Source: Mucilaginibacter phenanthrenivorans | GTDB taxonomy: Bacteria; Bacteroidota; Bacteroidia; Sphingobacteriales; Sphingobacteriaceae | Assembly: GCF_024721155.1 (NCBI RefSeq) | Contig: NZ_JAHVAP010000004.1 | Location: 186,001-250,000 of the forward strand | Length of the DNA stretch: 64,000 nt | Direction: 5' to 3' | Shown: positions 55,553 through 63,413 of the stretch, piece by piece | Numbering within the stretch: the stretch's first letter is position 1 | How the letters are laid out: every line of letters begins with the position of its first letter | Translations under genes and position numbers: made by a program | Notes under the pieces: model-generated | Database searches by the model: none | The model's input: the letters and a program-made list of their open reading frames with translations, nothing else | Told to the model about the DNA's origin: nothing

Positions 55553-55590
55553 AAAGTGTATTCACAAATATAAGATCATGAATACACTTT
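55553..55590 (-). promoter_or_regulatory. Promoter inside a perfect 12-bp dyad (candidate operator)
   Basis: AAAGTGTATTCA (55553-55564) and its exact complement (55579-55590) flank a 14-bp spacer that contains the -7 box TATATTTG (minus strand, 55565-55572). It lies directly before the glycosidase-like gene. Confidence 0.65.
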
Positions 55591-55650
55591 TGATCATAAA
55601 TAACTCCCAACGGAAAAAGATGAATGCAAACAATATCGAATGATGAATGT

Positions 55651-55701
55651 CGAATATCCAATTCTGAAGTTTTCATTTCATAATTCGACATTGGATATTC
55701 G
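55651..55701. repeat. CGAATATCCAAT inverted repeat
   Basis: CGAATATCCAAT (55651-55662) and its complement (55690-55701), with related words at 55636-55650. Intergenic, non-coding, between two minus-strand genes. Confidence 0.6.
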
Positions 55702-55726
55702 GTGCTCAAGATTTAAAACTATTTAA

Positions 55727-56071
55727 TTACGAGTTCCCCAACGGATACCCCAGCCAGATCATCACCAGCGGCAGCGGCAAAAAGGGAATTTCAATAAGCG
55801 CAGCCTTCAGATTCCCGGCCCTTAGTTGTAAAACCAGGATCGACAATATCAACACCGCATTTAAAACATTACCTGCAAAAAACGTATCCGGGAACAATAC
55901 AAATACGCCAACCAGCAATGTTAAAACACCAACTACCCGTAACACCGGCTTGCTAATCCCCAATTTTGAAAACGCTTCCGATTCATTGTACTTCATGGTG
56001 AGCGCGCCCCAGCCATGCCTAAAGCTGAAGAACACGGTTATTAAAATAAGGATGCCGCTTATTATTTTCAT
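55727..56071 (-). CDS. DoxX-like small membrane protein
   Basis: 114 residues with four membrane segments and the LGISKPVLRVVGVLTLLVG pattern of DoxX-like proteins. The family is tied loosely to redox or thiol homeostasis; the role is unknown. Neighbour genes are not co-directional in an obvious operon, because repeats flank it on both sides. Confidence 0.75.
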   Translation of the reverse strand: MKIISGILILITVFFSFRHGWGALTMKYNESEAFSKLGISKPVLRVVGVLTLLVGVFVLFPDTFFAGNVLNAVLILSILVLQLRAGNLKAALIEIPFLPLPLVMIWLGYPLGNS

Positions 56072-56105
56072 GGCGATGAACTCAAATTATAATAAATAAA
56101 AGGGT

Positions 56106-56205
56106 GTCATGCTGAGGCACTCGAAGCACGCGGGCAAAGGCCTCTGCTCCATGCTTAGCACGCGGATAAGCCTTTGCGCTCGCCCTTCGAGTGCCTCAGG
56201 GTGAC
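56106..56205. repeat. GTCATGCTGAGGCACTCGAAG inverted repeat (large hairpin)
   Basis: 21-bp arms (56106-56126 and 56185-56205) with two mismatches, plus an inner GCAAAGGC/GCCTTTGC stem. It is GC-rich in an AT-rich gap and lies about 35 nt upstream of the DoxX-like gene start. Same class as 50868-50987. Confidence 0.7.
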
Positions 56206-56240
56206 ATCCTGAGTTTACGAGTTCAAACTAAGCAAGCTGT

Positions 56241-56274
56241 AACTGCCTACTGCCAACTCAAAACTGCCAACTGA
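56241..56274. repeat. AACTGCC repeat adjoining the SDR stop codon
   Basis: Four variants of AACTGCC/TGCCAACT follow one another and end right before the SDR stop codon (56275-56277 on the minus strand). Confidence 0.55.
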
Positions 56275-57036
56275 TTACAAATTCATCCCACCTGATACCT
56301 CAATGCGCTGCGCGTTGATCCATTTGGCATCCTCGGTACATAAAAATGCAACCACGCCGCCAATATCATCAGGCAGGCCAACGCGACCCAAAGCTGTAAC
56401 GCCTGCAACATGTTGGTTTACATGGGCATTATCCCTCACTACACCACCACCGAAATCGGTTTCAATAGCACCCGGCGCAATAACATTTACGGCAATGCCG
56501 CGTGCGCCAAGCTCCTTAGCCATGTACCTGGTCAATACCTCAATGGCGCCCTTCATTGAAGCATAGGCCGCATAGCCCGTCATGCTGAAGCGTGCGAGTC
56601 CCGATGACAGGTTTACTATCCTGCCGCCGTCATTAAGTATCGGCAGCGCTTTTTGAGTTAAGAAAAACACACCCTTAACATGAATGTTCATTAGCATGTC
56701 AAAGTCTTCCTCGGTAGTTTCGGCAAATGATGCGCCAATCCCAATACCCGCATTATTTATTAAAAAATCAAAGTGATCTGTGCCGAAAGTTTCTTTCAGC
56801 GTAGCTTTAAGTGTTTCAAAAAATGCGTCGAATGTTTTAACCTCACCGGTGTTTAGCTGCAGGGCTGCTGCCTTTGCGCCAAGGGCTTCGATTTCCTTTA
56901 CTACGGCCTGCGCTTCGTCGGCTTTGCTATGATAGGTAAGCACTACGTTGATACCTTTTTTTGCGAGGCTAAGCGCCATATTTTTGCCAAGGCCTCGGCT
57001 GCCGCCGGTTACCAAAGCTATTTTATTTGTTGCCAT
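56275..57036 (-). CDS. Short-chain dehydrogenase/reductase
   Basis: 253 residues. TGGSRGLG (10-17), NNAGIGIG (about 93-100), the catalytic Ser in VNLSSGLA and YASMKGA (Tyr and Lys). C-terminal IEVSGGMNL is typical. FabG-like in length but the motifs do not fix a substrate. The AraC gene is 109 bp upstream on the same strand and may activate it. Confidence 0.92.
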   Translation of the reverse strand: MATNKIALVTGGSRGLGKNMALSLAKKGINVVLTYHSKADEAQAVVKEIEALGAKAAALQLNTGEVKTFDAFFETLKATLKETFGTDHFDFLINNAGIGIGASFAETTEEDFDMLMNIHVKGVFFLTQKALPILNDGGRIVNLSSGLARFSMTGYAAYASMKGAIEVLTRYMAKELGARGIAVNVIAPGAIETDFGGGVVRDNAHVNQHVAGVTALGRVGLPDDIGGVVAFLCTEDAKWINAQRIEVSGGMNL

Positions 57037-57145
57037 GTTTTTGTCTGTTAATGTTTATTTGTTTTAACAGTACAAAGATGCGGCGGAATTGATTTACACA
57101 GTTTGCAAACATCAATCAATTGTTTGCGAAATTCAAATATCAAAC

Positions 57146-58081
57146 TTATTGCCTGAAGGCTACGGGGGCAAGACTGGTTTGTTTCCTGAAAAAATTAGAG
57201 AAATGCGCTACCTGCTCAAAACCCAGGGAATAGGCGATCTCCGAAATATTCCAGTCGGTTTGTTTCAGCAAGATCTTGGCTTCCTGGATTACCCGGCCGC
57301 TGATGATCTCGGTGGTGGTTTTGCCGGTGTTTTCCTTCAGTACTTTGTTCAGGTGGTTTACGTGTACGGCTAACCTGTCTGCATAATCCTTTGCAGTGCG
57401 CAGGTTCAATTTCTGGTGCGGCGATTCTATTGGGAACTGGCGCTCCAGCAATTCGATAAATAACGACGATACCCTTGCCGAAGCATTATGGCTTGAATAA
57501 AGCGTGGTAACCGGCTGCAATTTCTGGCCATAGTGGATCAGTTCAAGCACATAATTACGCAACAGGTCGTACTTATAAGCGTAGTCTGAGGACAATTCCT
57601 CATAGATCTTTTTGAAAATGTAGTTGATATCCGCAGTTTCCTTGTCTGTAAGCTGAAACACCGGGTAACCTCCGGGCCTGAAGATTGGTAGTTCATCCAG
57701 CACCACGCCACTCTTACCAGGCAGCAAAAAATCTGCGGTAAAAATGCAAAAGTAGCCCGATTGCTGGTCATCCTTCGGCACCCAGTTATAAGGGATCTTG
57801 GGCGTTGCAAACAGCAGCGCGTTGTTTTCTATGTCGATGGTTTTATCGGCGTACTCAGCAATGTTACGACCGCTCACCAGGCTGATCTTATAATAAGCGC
57901 GCCGGTTATACGGCATCACATGCATCCCACGTTGCTTGGCACGGGCAACCAGTTCATCCACACTAAACACATTAAAATGGCCAATCTCCTTGTTGATCCC
58001 TTCCGGCAAGAAGTTATTCACGCCATCATCGTTAGTGAGGCCAAGTTGTTTATAAAGCTCGTCTACTGTGGTAATGTCCAT
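57146..58081 (-). CDS. AraC-family transcriptional regulator
   Basis: 311 residues. N-terminal cupin-like domain (about 30-160); C-terminal HTH pair (AKDYADRLAVHVNHLNKVLK and ISEIAYSLGFEQVAHFSNFF) ending FRKQTSLAPVAFRQ. Located just upstream of the SDR gene on the same strand, so likely its regulator. A -7 box is at 58115-58122. Confidence 0.92.
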   Translation of the reverse strand: MDITTVDELYKQLGLTNDDGVNNFLPEGINKEIGHFNVFSVDELVARAKQRGMHVMPYNRRAYYKISLVSGRNIAEYADKTIDIENNALLFATPKIPYNWVPKDDQQSGYFCIFTADFLLPGKSGVVLDELPIFRPGGYPVFQLTDKETADINYIFKKIYEELSSDYAYKYDLLRNYVLELIHYGQKLQPVTTLYSSHNASARVSSLFIELLERQFPIESPHQKLNLRTAKDYADRLAVHVNHLNKVLKENTGKTTTEIISGRVIQEAKILLKQTDWNISEIAYSLGFEQVAHFSNFFRKQTSLAPVAFRQ

Positions 58082-58114
58082 AACTTCGCTTATTTGTAAA
58101 ATTCAAATGATAAG

Positions 58115-58122
58115 CAAATATA
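58115..58122 (-). promoter_or_regulatory. Candidate -7 box TATATTTG for the AraC gene
   Basis: Exact TAnnTTTG match on the minus strand, 33 nt upstream of the ATG at 58081. Confidence 0.45.
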
Positions 58123-58180
58123 GAGAAGATATTTTTTATTTGAGGAGATAAGAAAAGTCCCAGCTTGTTGTAGTTGATCA

Positions 58181-58690
58181 TTAAAGATTATTCAAAATAA
58201 GCTTTTCAATCAACGGCATTGTAAGAAACATTTTTCCACTGCCTGACAAAGCAATGAAGCCGAATTTTTTGTAAAATATTGAAGCGTCATTGTCTAGAGG
58301 ATCTACCACAACACCAATTGATCCTATATTTTTACCGGCGATTTCGTAACTCCGTTTTAAGGCATCTAATAAGATAATGCCTCCTAATCCCTGCCCTCTG
58401 AATTTTTCATCAATTGCCAACCTGCCAAGTAATGTCACAGGAAGCGATGTATAAGACCTGGGCATCTTTTTACTAATATCTTCAGGTACAGCATCAGCTG
58501 GCACGGAAGAATTAGAGAGTGTATAATAACCTATTAACGTAGTATTCTCGAACATCGCGAATACTACACACAATTTTCGTTTAACGTCCTGGCTAGCTTG
58601 AAAATGCAGATAATTATCTAACATTTCCTTACCGCAACTGAAACTCTTTTTATCTAAAGAAGAATTAAGCAACTCTATCTTGATGCTCAT
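58181..58690 (-). CDS. GNAT acetyltransferase toxin, TacT/AtaT type
   Basis: 169 residues with the GNAT acetyl-CoA loop in LGRLAIDEKFRGQGLGG (about 88-104) and a C-terminal DNDASIFYKKFGF motif. Start overlaps the DUF1778 gene stop by 4 nt (58687-58690), as in TacAT-type toxin-antitoxin pairs. In that family the enzyme acetylates the amino group of aminoacyl-tRNAs and stops translation. Toxicity here is inferred from pairing and length (about 160-170 residues is usual). Confidence 0.85.
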   Translation of the reverse strand: MSIKIELLNSSLDKKSFSCGKEMLDNYLHFQASQDVKRKLCVVFAMFENTTLIGYYTLSNSSVPADAVPEDISKKMPRSYTSLPVTLLGRLAIDEKFRGQGLGGIILLDALKRSYEIAGKNIGSIGVVVDPLDNDASIFYKKFGFIALSGSGKMFLTMPLIEKLILNNL

Positions 58691-58983
58691 TTATTATCCT
58701 CGATAAATTTCTTATACCGCTTGGCTGTATCTATCAATTTCCGATTTGGTTCTGCCGGATTATTAAATGCATTAAAAAAAATTTCCCTATCCTTTTCAGT
58801 GGTAATAATTGTATCATGCTCGCGAATAATTTCATTGGCCTTTTCCTGAACGGCATTGATAATAAAATCAGTAAGCGTACGAAACCCGCCTAAACTTGCT
58901 GCATATTCAAAAAGTTCCTTTTGAATTCTTGGTATTTTAGCGTCAAACCTTGCTTTTTCAGATAATGTCAGTTGCTTTTCCAT
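58687..58983 (-). CDS. DUF1778-type antitoxin (TacA-like)
   Basis: 98 residues from the ATG at 58983; a TTG seven codons upstream is not used because it overlaps the -7 box. N-terminal ribbon-helix-helix-type segment (SEKARFDAKIPRIQKELFEY) and a C-terminal tail with FFNAFNNPAEPN, the conserved toxin-binding F-x(n)-PN pattern. It neutralises the GNAT protein and binds its own promoter. Confidence 0.85.
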   Translation of the reverse strand: MEKQLTLSEKARFDAKIPRIQKELFEYAASLGGFRTLTDFIINAVQEKANEIIREHDTIITTEKDREIFFNAFNNPAEPNRKLIDTAKRYKKFIEDNK

Positions 58984-59001
58984 ACTATAGCTAAATAAAA
59001 T

Positions 59002-59023
59002 CAAATATACGGAAATTATCCGT
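59002..59023 (-). promoter_or_regulatory. Promoter and operator dyad of the toxin-antitoxin operon
   Basis: -7 box TATATTTG (minus strand, 59002-59009) abuts the dyad ACGGA-AATTA-TCCGT (59009-59023); CCGTACGG follows at 59020-59027. Location suits autorepression by the antitoxin. Confidence 0.6.
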
Positions 59024-59060
59024 ACGGTGTTTTTATTGATAAAATTAATTTTACATTACC

Positions 59061-59993
59061 TTACGGTTTCACCACAATCTTCCCGACCGTTCTTCCTGTT
59101 GCCAGGCTGGCGTGTGCCTTTTGCATATCTTCCAGCGCAAACAATTCGGCTACTTGTGAGCGGATGATGCCTTTGTCCAGCAAATCGGCTAATTGCTTCA
59201 TATCCTTACCGCTTGATTTTACCATGGTTTGAGATATCTTGATGCCTTTGGCTTTTGCCTTTTCCTTTAACTCGTCGTTTACAGCAGATGCGATGCTGAT
59301 GATGGTTCCGCCCTGTTTAACAACTGTTAATGAGCGTTCAGCAATTTCGGCACTTTGGGTATTCAGGACGAAATCAACATCACTAACTTCATCTTCAAAC
59401 AGCACGGCTTTATAATCGATATGCTCATCAGCACCCAGGCCGATTACAAACCGCTTATTTTCGGCAGAGGATGTTGCTACTACATAAGCACCCAAATATT
59501 TAGCCATCTGGATAGCGTAATGCCCCACCCCGCCGGATCCTGCATGGATTAGTACTTTATCGCCTTCCTTAACTTTATAATGTTCCGTCACATTCTGCCA
59601 GGCAGTAAGCGCCGCCAAACAAGCCGCTGCGGCTTCATCGTGACTGATGTTTGCCGGCTTTAGTGCTAAATGATCAGCCTTCGCAGCAACGTAATCTGCA
59701 TAAGCTTTGCCATGCCCAGGGAAATTTACCATCCCGAAAACTTCATCGCCCTTTTTAAACTGGGATGAACTGCTTTCAACAACCTCACCTGAAACATCCC
59801 AGCCAAGGATGACCGGCCATTCTTTAATATTGCCGGCTGTGCCTTTACCCTCGCGGGTTTTCAAATCCACAGGGTTTACGCTGATGGCGCTAACTTTTAT
59901 CAGCACTTCGTTATCGTTTATAGTTGGGATGGGCAGATCCGCCAGTTGCAGGTTCTGTATCGGTCCGAACTCGTTAATGATGATCGCTTTCAT
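59061..59993 (-). CDS. Zinc-independent quinone oxidoreductase-like MDR enzyme
   Basis: 310 residues. MDR fold with N-terminal GroES-like domain and the NADPH site HAGSGGVGHYAIQMAKYLGA (part, about 150-169). No zinc-binding Cys/His set is seen, so it belongs to the quinone oxidoreductase group (QOR/enoyl reductase-like). It reduces an unidentified carbonyl or quinone with NADPH. It stands alone. Confidence 0.92.
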   Translation of the reverse strand: MKAIIINEFGPIQNLQLADLPIPTINDNEVLIKVSAISVNPVDLKTREGKGTAGNIKEWPVILGWDVSGEVVESSSSQFKKGDEVFGMVNFPGHGKAYADYVAAKADHLALKPANISHDEAAAACLAALTAWQNVTEHYKVKEGDKVLIHAGSGGVGHYAIQMAKYLGAYVVATSSAENKRFVIGLGADEHIDYKAVLFEDEVSDVDFVLNTQSAEIAERSLTVVKQGGTIISIASAVNDELKEKAKAKGIKISQTMVKSSGKDMKQLADLLDKGIIRSQVAELFALEDMQKAHASLATGRTVGKIVVKP

Positions 59994-60080
59994 AGTGTAG
60001 ATTTAAATGCGTTTATCTTTTTACAACAATGGTTGGCGCGATCCGTTTTGATAAAGTGAAATATGGGTTGATCATTCCCT

Positions 60081-60114
60081 AAAAATTAAAAAGCCCCCGG
60101 GTCACTCCGGAGGC
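60081..60114 (-). terminator. Terminator of the C1 peptidase gene
   Basis: GCCTCCGG/CCGGGGGC stem with one G-U pair (60093-60100 with 60107-60114) and a T-rich tail TTTTTAATTTTT on the minus strand. Confidence 0.9.
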
Positions 60115-60135
60115 CTGAATATCATCAAGTAATAA

Positions 60136-61242
60136 TTACTGAATGGCCTTCGCAGTCACCGACGCATCAACAGCTTTTTTATTCACCAGTACCGATATGG
60201 TATTGATGGTAAAGTAAGGCATGCTCACGTAAATATAACCGGCATAAGGTCCAACCTTACCCCAGGAGTTCTTCACGATAAAATATTCATTACCCCTGTT
60301 GTCCTTTGCCAGTCCGGTAATTTGCATCAGGTGATCATCCTGTGTAACCTGCTTATCAAACAGTTCCTGGCGGATGTCGGCAGTTGCCGGTTTTTCCGTG
60401 AATGTGGCATAGTTCTTTCCGTCATCGGCGTTGCTCACCCATTTTGCATAACCCTTTTGCTGCCTGAAGCCGTTGTTGCTCACATCAGCATCCCAGGCAA
60501 CGGTATAACCCTTCATCAACGCATCCTTAATTGCCTTCATAAATTCATCAAGCGGTAAATTATAAAACATATTGCTGTTATAATTATCCGGCACCTCCAT
60601 AGCGAAAGTGCTGTAATATGGATGGTGTTTAAACGAGGTAAGCCCGATGTATCCTGAAAGCTTTACCGGCACATTTGCGGCAGCATAAGTTTTAGGGGTG
60701 TATTCCTTACCATTATAAGTGAATTTTTCCGGCGGAGCACTTAGGTAGCTGTTTAAGATAGACTTATAGCCTACCTCCCAGTTTTGCGGGATGGTATCCG
60801 GGTTGCTCTTTAGCAAGTCATCCAGGTAAGCCTTTAATTTAGGTTCAAGTGCGCCGTCGTGATTTAGCACGGTGTCCCGGCCTTCGCCCGGGTAAATGCT
60901 TTGCGGAACTGCGCCATAAGTATCAGTTGAGTAAAGCATATCCTGCTGGATGCCGCCCTCGGTAAACCGGGTATTACCGCGCCTGCGGATATATTTTTCG
61001 GCTTTATCAATATAAAGGTTATAAACGGTAAATACTTCTGACAGATCAGACTCCGGTTGCTTCTTCACGAGCAATTCGCTTTCAACAAGCGCTGTGCTCG
61101 AAAAGCACCAGCAGGTGCCAGACATGCCCTGGTTTTTTACCGGTGTAGCCTGGTTATTTTTGATAACCGTAAACGTTGGCTCCTGCGCAAACGCCGATAC
61201 AGTTATAGCAGAAAGTAAAAGGAATAAAGTAATTCGTCTCAT
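60136..61242 (-). CDS. Papain-family (C1) cysteine peptidase, secreted
   Basis: 368 residues from the ATG at 61242 (12 codons inside the longest frame), with signal peptide MRRITLFLLLSAITVSAFAQ. Catalytic Cys44 in QGMSGTCWCFSS; His in QDDHLMQITGL; Asn in VKNSWG. Longer than papain and of the bleomycin hydrolase/aminopeptidase C-like type. A papain-type propeptide is not evident. A -7 box lies at 61261-61268. Confidence 0.92.
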   Translation of the reverse strand: MRRITLFLLLSAITVSAFAQEPTFTVIKNNQATPVKNQGMSGTCWCFSSTALVESELLVKKQPESDLSEVFTVYNLYIDKAEKYIRRRGNTRFTEGGIQQDMLYSTDTYGAVPQSIYPGEGRDTVLNHDGALEPKLKAYLDDLLKSNPDTIPQNWEVGYKSILNSYLSAPPEKFTYNGKEYTPKTYAAANVPVKLSGYIGLTSFKHHPYYSTFAMEVPDNYNSNMFYNLPLDEFMKAIKDALMKGYTVAWDADVSNNGFRQQKGYAKWVSNADDGKNYATFTEKPATADIRQELFDKQVTQDDHLMQITGLAKDNRGNEYFIVKNSWGKVGPYAGYIYVSMPYFTINTISVLVNKKAVDASVTAKAIQ

Positions 61243-61260
61243 ATTAGGATTGGGTAAATC

Positions 61261-61268
61261 CAAATATA
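61261..61268 (-). promoter_or_regulatory. Candidate -7 box TATATTTG for the C1 peptidase gene
   Basis: Exact TAnnTTTG match on the minus strand, 18 nt before the ATG. Confidence 0.45.
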
Positions 61269-61320
61269 GAAAAAACATCGATTAAGAGACCATAGGAAAC
61301 TTTTAACGCAAAAATATTAA

Positions 61321-62601
61321 TTAAAATAGTCCCAGGAATTTTTTCCGCTTCGCTTTTTTCTCAAGCAGCAATCTCTTTTTCGCGCTCCTGATACTATCCC
61401 TTCTTAGCGAGTCCTTCACAAATACAATGGCCTTTCGCTTAATGGCCGCGAGATTCGGTTGGATGAACACAGTGTCGGGCTTTGCAGGCATCAGACTACT
61501 TTTTAACGGCGTTTTGAAGATCCCAAAAGCAATCGCGCCTAAAAATACAAGTATTAACGCCACCATCAGTTTACGTGGTACGGCAATAGTCGATGGTTGA
61601 GTGACTTGCTTTTGATACGCCAGGATCCGGGAATGTAAATCTTCATTTTCTGATCGTAAAGCGGCAATTGCCTTTTTTGCCCCGTCGCGGTTTTCAGTAC
61701 CGATATACGCACCAAGTATTTCCTGAAGCGCTGTTCCGTCTTTGAAACGGTCCTCCGGTCTCTTTTCAAGACACTTGGATACAATTGAAAGTAACCATGC
61801 CGGCACCTGCATTTCGCGCTCCTGTTGCTTTACCGGCCATTCGTTCGGCAAATTTTGTTTACGCAATTCCAATACGTCAGGTACCGCCGATTCCATGTGC
61901 GAGAGCATCACATTGTTCCTGGCTGTTTCGCCGTTATCCTGCAGCAGGAAAGGCACCCTGCCTGCCAACAATTCATACACAATTACGCCATAGCTATAAA
62001 TATCCGTTTGGAAAAGCAACTGCCCCTCGTTCTGCTCCGGCGCCATAAACTCAATCGCGCCGGCGTGACGCATACTGCTTCTGCGTTGCTCGTCTGACAT
62101 GGCGGAGAGGCCAAAATCCAGCAACACATAATTACCAGAGTGAATATTAAATTTTACGTTATTACTTTTTATATCGCCATGCTTAACTCCTACCTTATGG
62201 CAGTGCGAAAGCGCCGAAGCCAATTGATCAGCCAGCTTGATCACCTCCTTTATGGTGAACATGACTTCATGAGGTGGTTTCAACAGTTCGCCCAGGTCAG
62301 GCCCCTCAATAAACTCCATCTCTATAAACGGCAGCGAGCCGCTCTCCGTGATACCCGAGTTCAGGATCTTAACTACATTGGGGTTGGGAATCTCGTTTAC
62401 CTTTTTTAGCTTCTCAACTTCATTTATAAAATTGCGGTAATTATGGTCATCCATACTTTCGTTATGGATGGGCGTTGGCAATAGCTTAACGGCGCTGAAG
62501 ATTGGCCCCATCCGCCTGCCTTTGTAAACAGAGCCCTGTCCACCGGTGCGCAATGCTCCCATGTTCTCCAGGCCCTCGGTTATGGTAAAGATCTTACTCA
62601 T
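61321..62601 (-). CDS. Membrane-anchored serine/threonine protein kinase (Hanks type)
   Basis: 426 residues. P-loop GGQGSVYKG (20-28), Lys39 in AVKLL, catalytic Asp143 in KHGDIKSNN (HGD instead of HRD, so a non-RD kinase), DFG at 162-164, and APEQ at 187-190. A membrane segment follows near 345-365 (VALILVFLGAIAFGIF), then a basic helical tail. It probably phosphorylates cytoplasmic proteins in response to a periplasmic or membrane signal. Its start overlaps the FHA gene stop by 4 bp (62598-62601). Confidence 0.92.
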   Translation of the reverse strand: MSKIFTITEGLENMGALRTGGQGSVYKGRRMGPIFSAVKLLPTPIHNESMDDHNYRNFINEVEKLKKVNEIPNPNVVKILNSGITESGSLPFIEMEFIEGPDLGELLKPPHEVMFTIKEVIKLADQLASALSHCHKVGVKHGDIKSNNVKFNIHSGNYVLLDFGLSAMSDEQRRSSMRHAGAIEFMAPEQNEGQLLFQTDIYSYGVIVYELLAGRVPFLLQDNGETARNNVMLSHMESAVPDVLELRKQNLPNEWPVKQQEREMQVPAWLLSIVSKCLEKRPEDRFKDGTALQEILGAYIGTENRDGAKKAIAALRSENEDLHSRILAYQKQVTQPSTIAVPRKLMVALILVFLGAIAFGIFKTPLKSSLMPAKPDTVFIQPNLAAIKRKAIVFVKDSLRRDSIRSAKKRLLLEKKAKRKKFLGLF

Positions 62602-63386
62602 CCTGCTGTAGAATGATAACTAAATTCAAACACTGCCGATTCGCCAAGAATAACCTGGTCGCCCTCGTTTAACTTGTGACCGATTTGTGTGGAGTGCAGC
62701 TTGATCAAATTTTCGTTTCCTATTGATTTGATCTTCACCTTGTTTCCCGGCGGGATTCCGCCTTCATCAGCGAAGATCATAAAACCGGCATCTTCGTTAT
62801 TCCATTCGATGTGAGCATGCTGACGGCTTATAAATTTATTGCTTTCATTCTTACTATCTCCCGGAAAAGCGATCTGGTTCAGCCTGAAAAAGCCATCGTT
62901 TACCTGTGCCTTGCTTTCACGGCCGATATTTAGTTTTCCGTCCGACGAGGTAATTTCATATTCCTCCTTCTCCGCCTCGCCATTCAGGATATGGATAAAA
63001 GCGTTTGCCGCCCGCTGGATCACATGATCCTTTGTCCGGATAAAAATGGCAGCATCCAGTATGTCCGATTTAAAGGAATCCGGCGGAAACTCATCGTCAA
63101 AATCAACCTCCAGGGCCCAATTATCCGGCAGGTTAAGCGCAAAGTCGTCGGCAATCCGTTGGATCTCATCTTTAAACCTATCCGGCTCATCTAAATAAAC
63201 AGCGGCTTCATACAAATGCTTGTCGGCAGCGCCCGCATTAATAAACAAATGGATGCCTTTTATGCGTCGGCCCTCTCCTCCTTCCGACTTTTGCAACTGG
63301 TCCTTAACCAGCCGCAGCAATGAATCGCGCAGGGCTTTTACATCCAGCGGACCCTTATTTTCATTCCTTTTAAACAGATCGAACAT
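62598..63386 (-). CDS. FHA-domain phosphothreonine-binding protein
   Basis: 262 residues. The N-terminal part (about 1-165) is an unassigned alpha/beta region; the C-terminal FHA domain (about 170-258) has the usual GRES and S-R-Q-H-A-H residues (LNIGRES, KFISRQHAHIEW) for pThr binding. It likely docks phosphorylated substrates of the kinase encoded by the overlapping downstream gene. It follows the PBP gene by 27 nt, so all three may be one operon. Confidence 0.9.
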   Translation of the reverse strand: MFDLFKRNENKGPLDVKALRDSLLRLVKDQLQKSEGGEGRRIKGIHLFINAGAADKHLYEAAVYLDEPDRFKDEIQRIADDFALNLPDNWALEVDFDDEFPPDSFKSDILDAAIFIRTKDHVIQRAANAFIHILNGEAEKEEYEITSSDGKLNIGRESKAQVNDGFFRLNQIAFPGDSKNESNKFISRQHAHIEWNNEDAGFMIFADEGGIPPGNKVKIKSIGNENLIKLHSTQIGHKLNEGDQVILGESAVFEFSYHSTAG

Positions 63387-63413
63387 AAATCACAGGTAAA
63401 TTATTTGTTATAA

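Noticed and set aside
56241..56274. CRISPR-like array of AACTGCC units
   Set aside because: The units are 7-12 nt without spacers and occur also at 54231 as single words; no cas genes are near.
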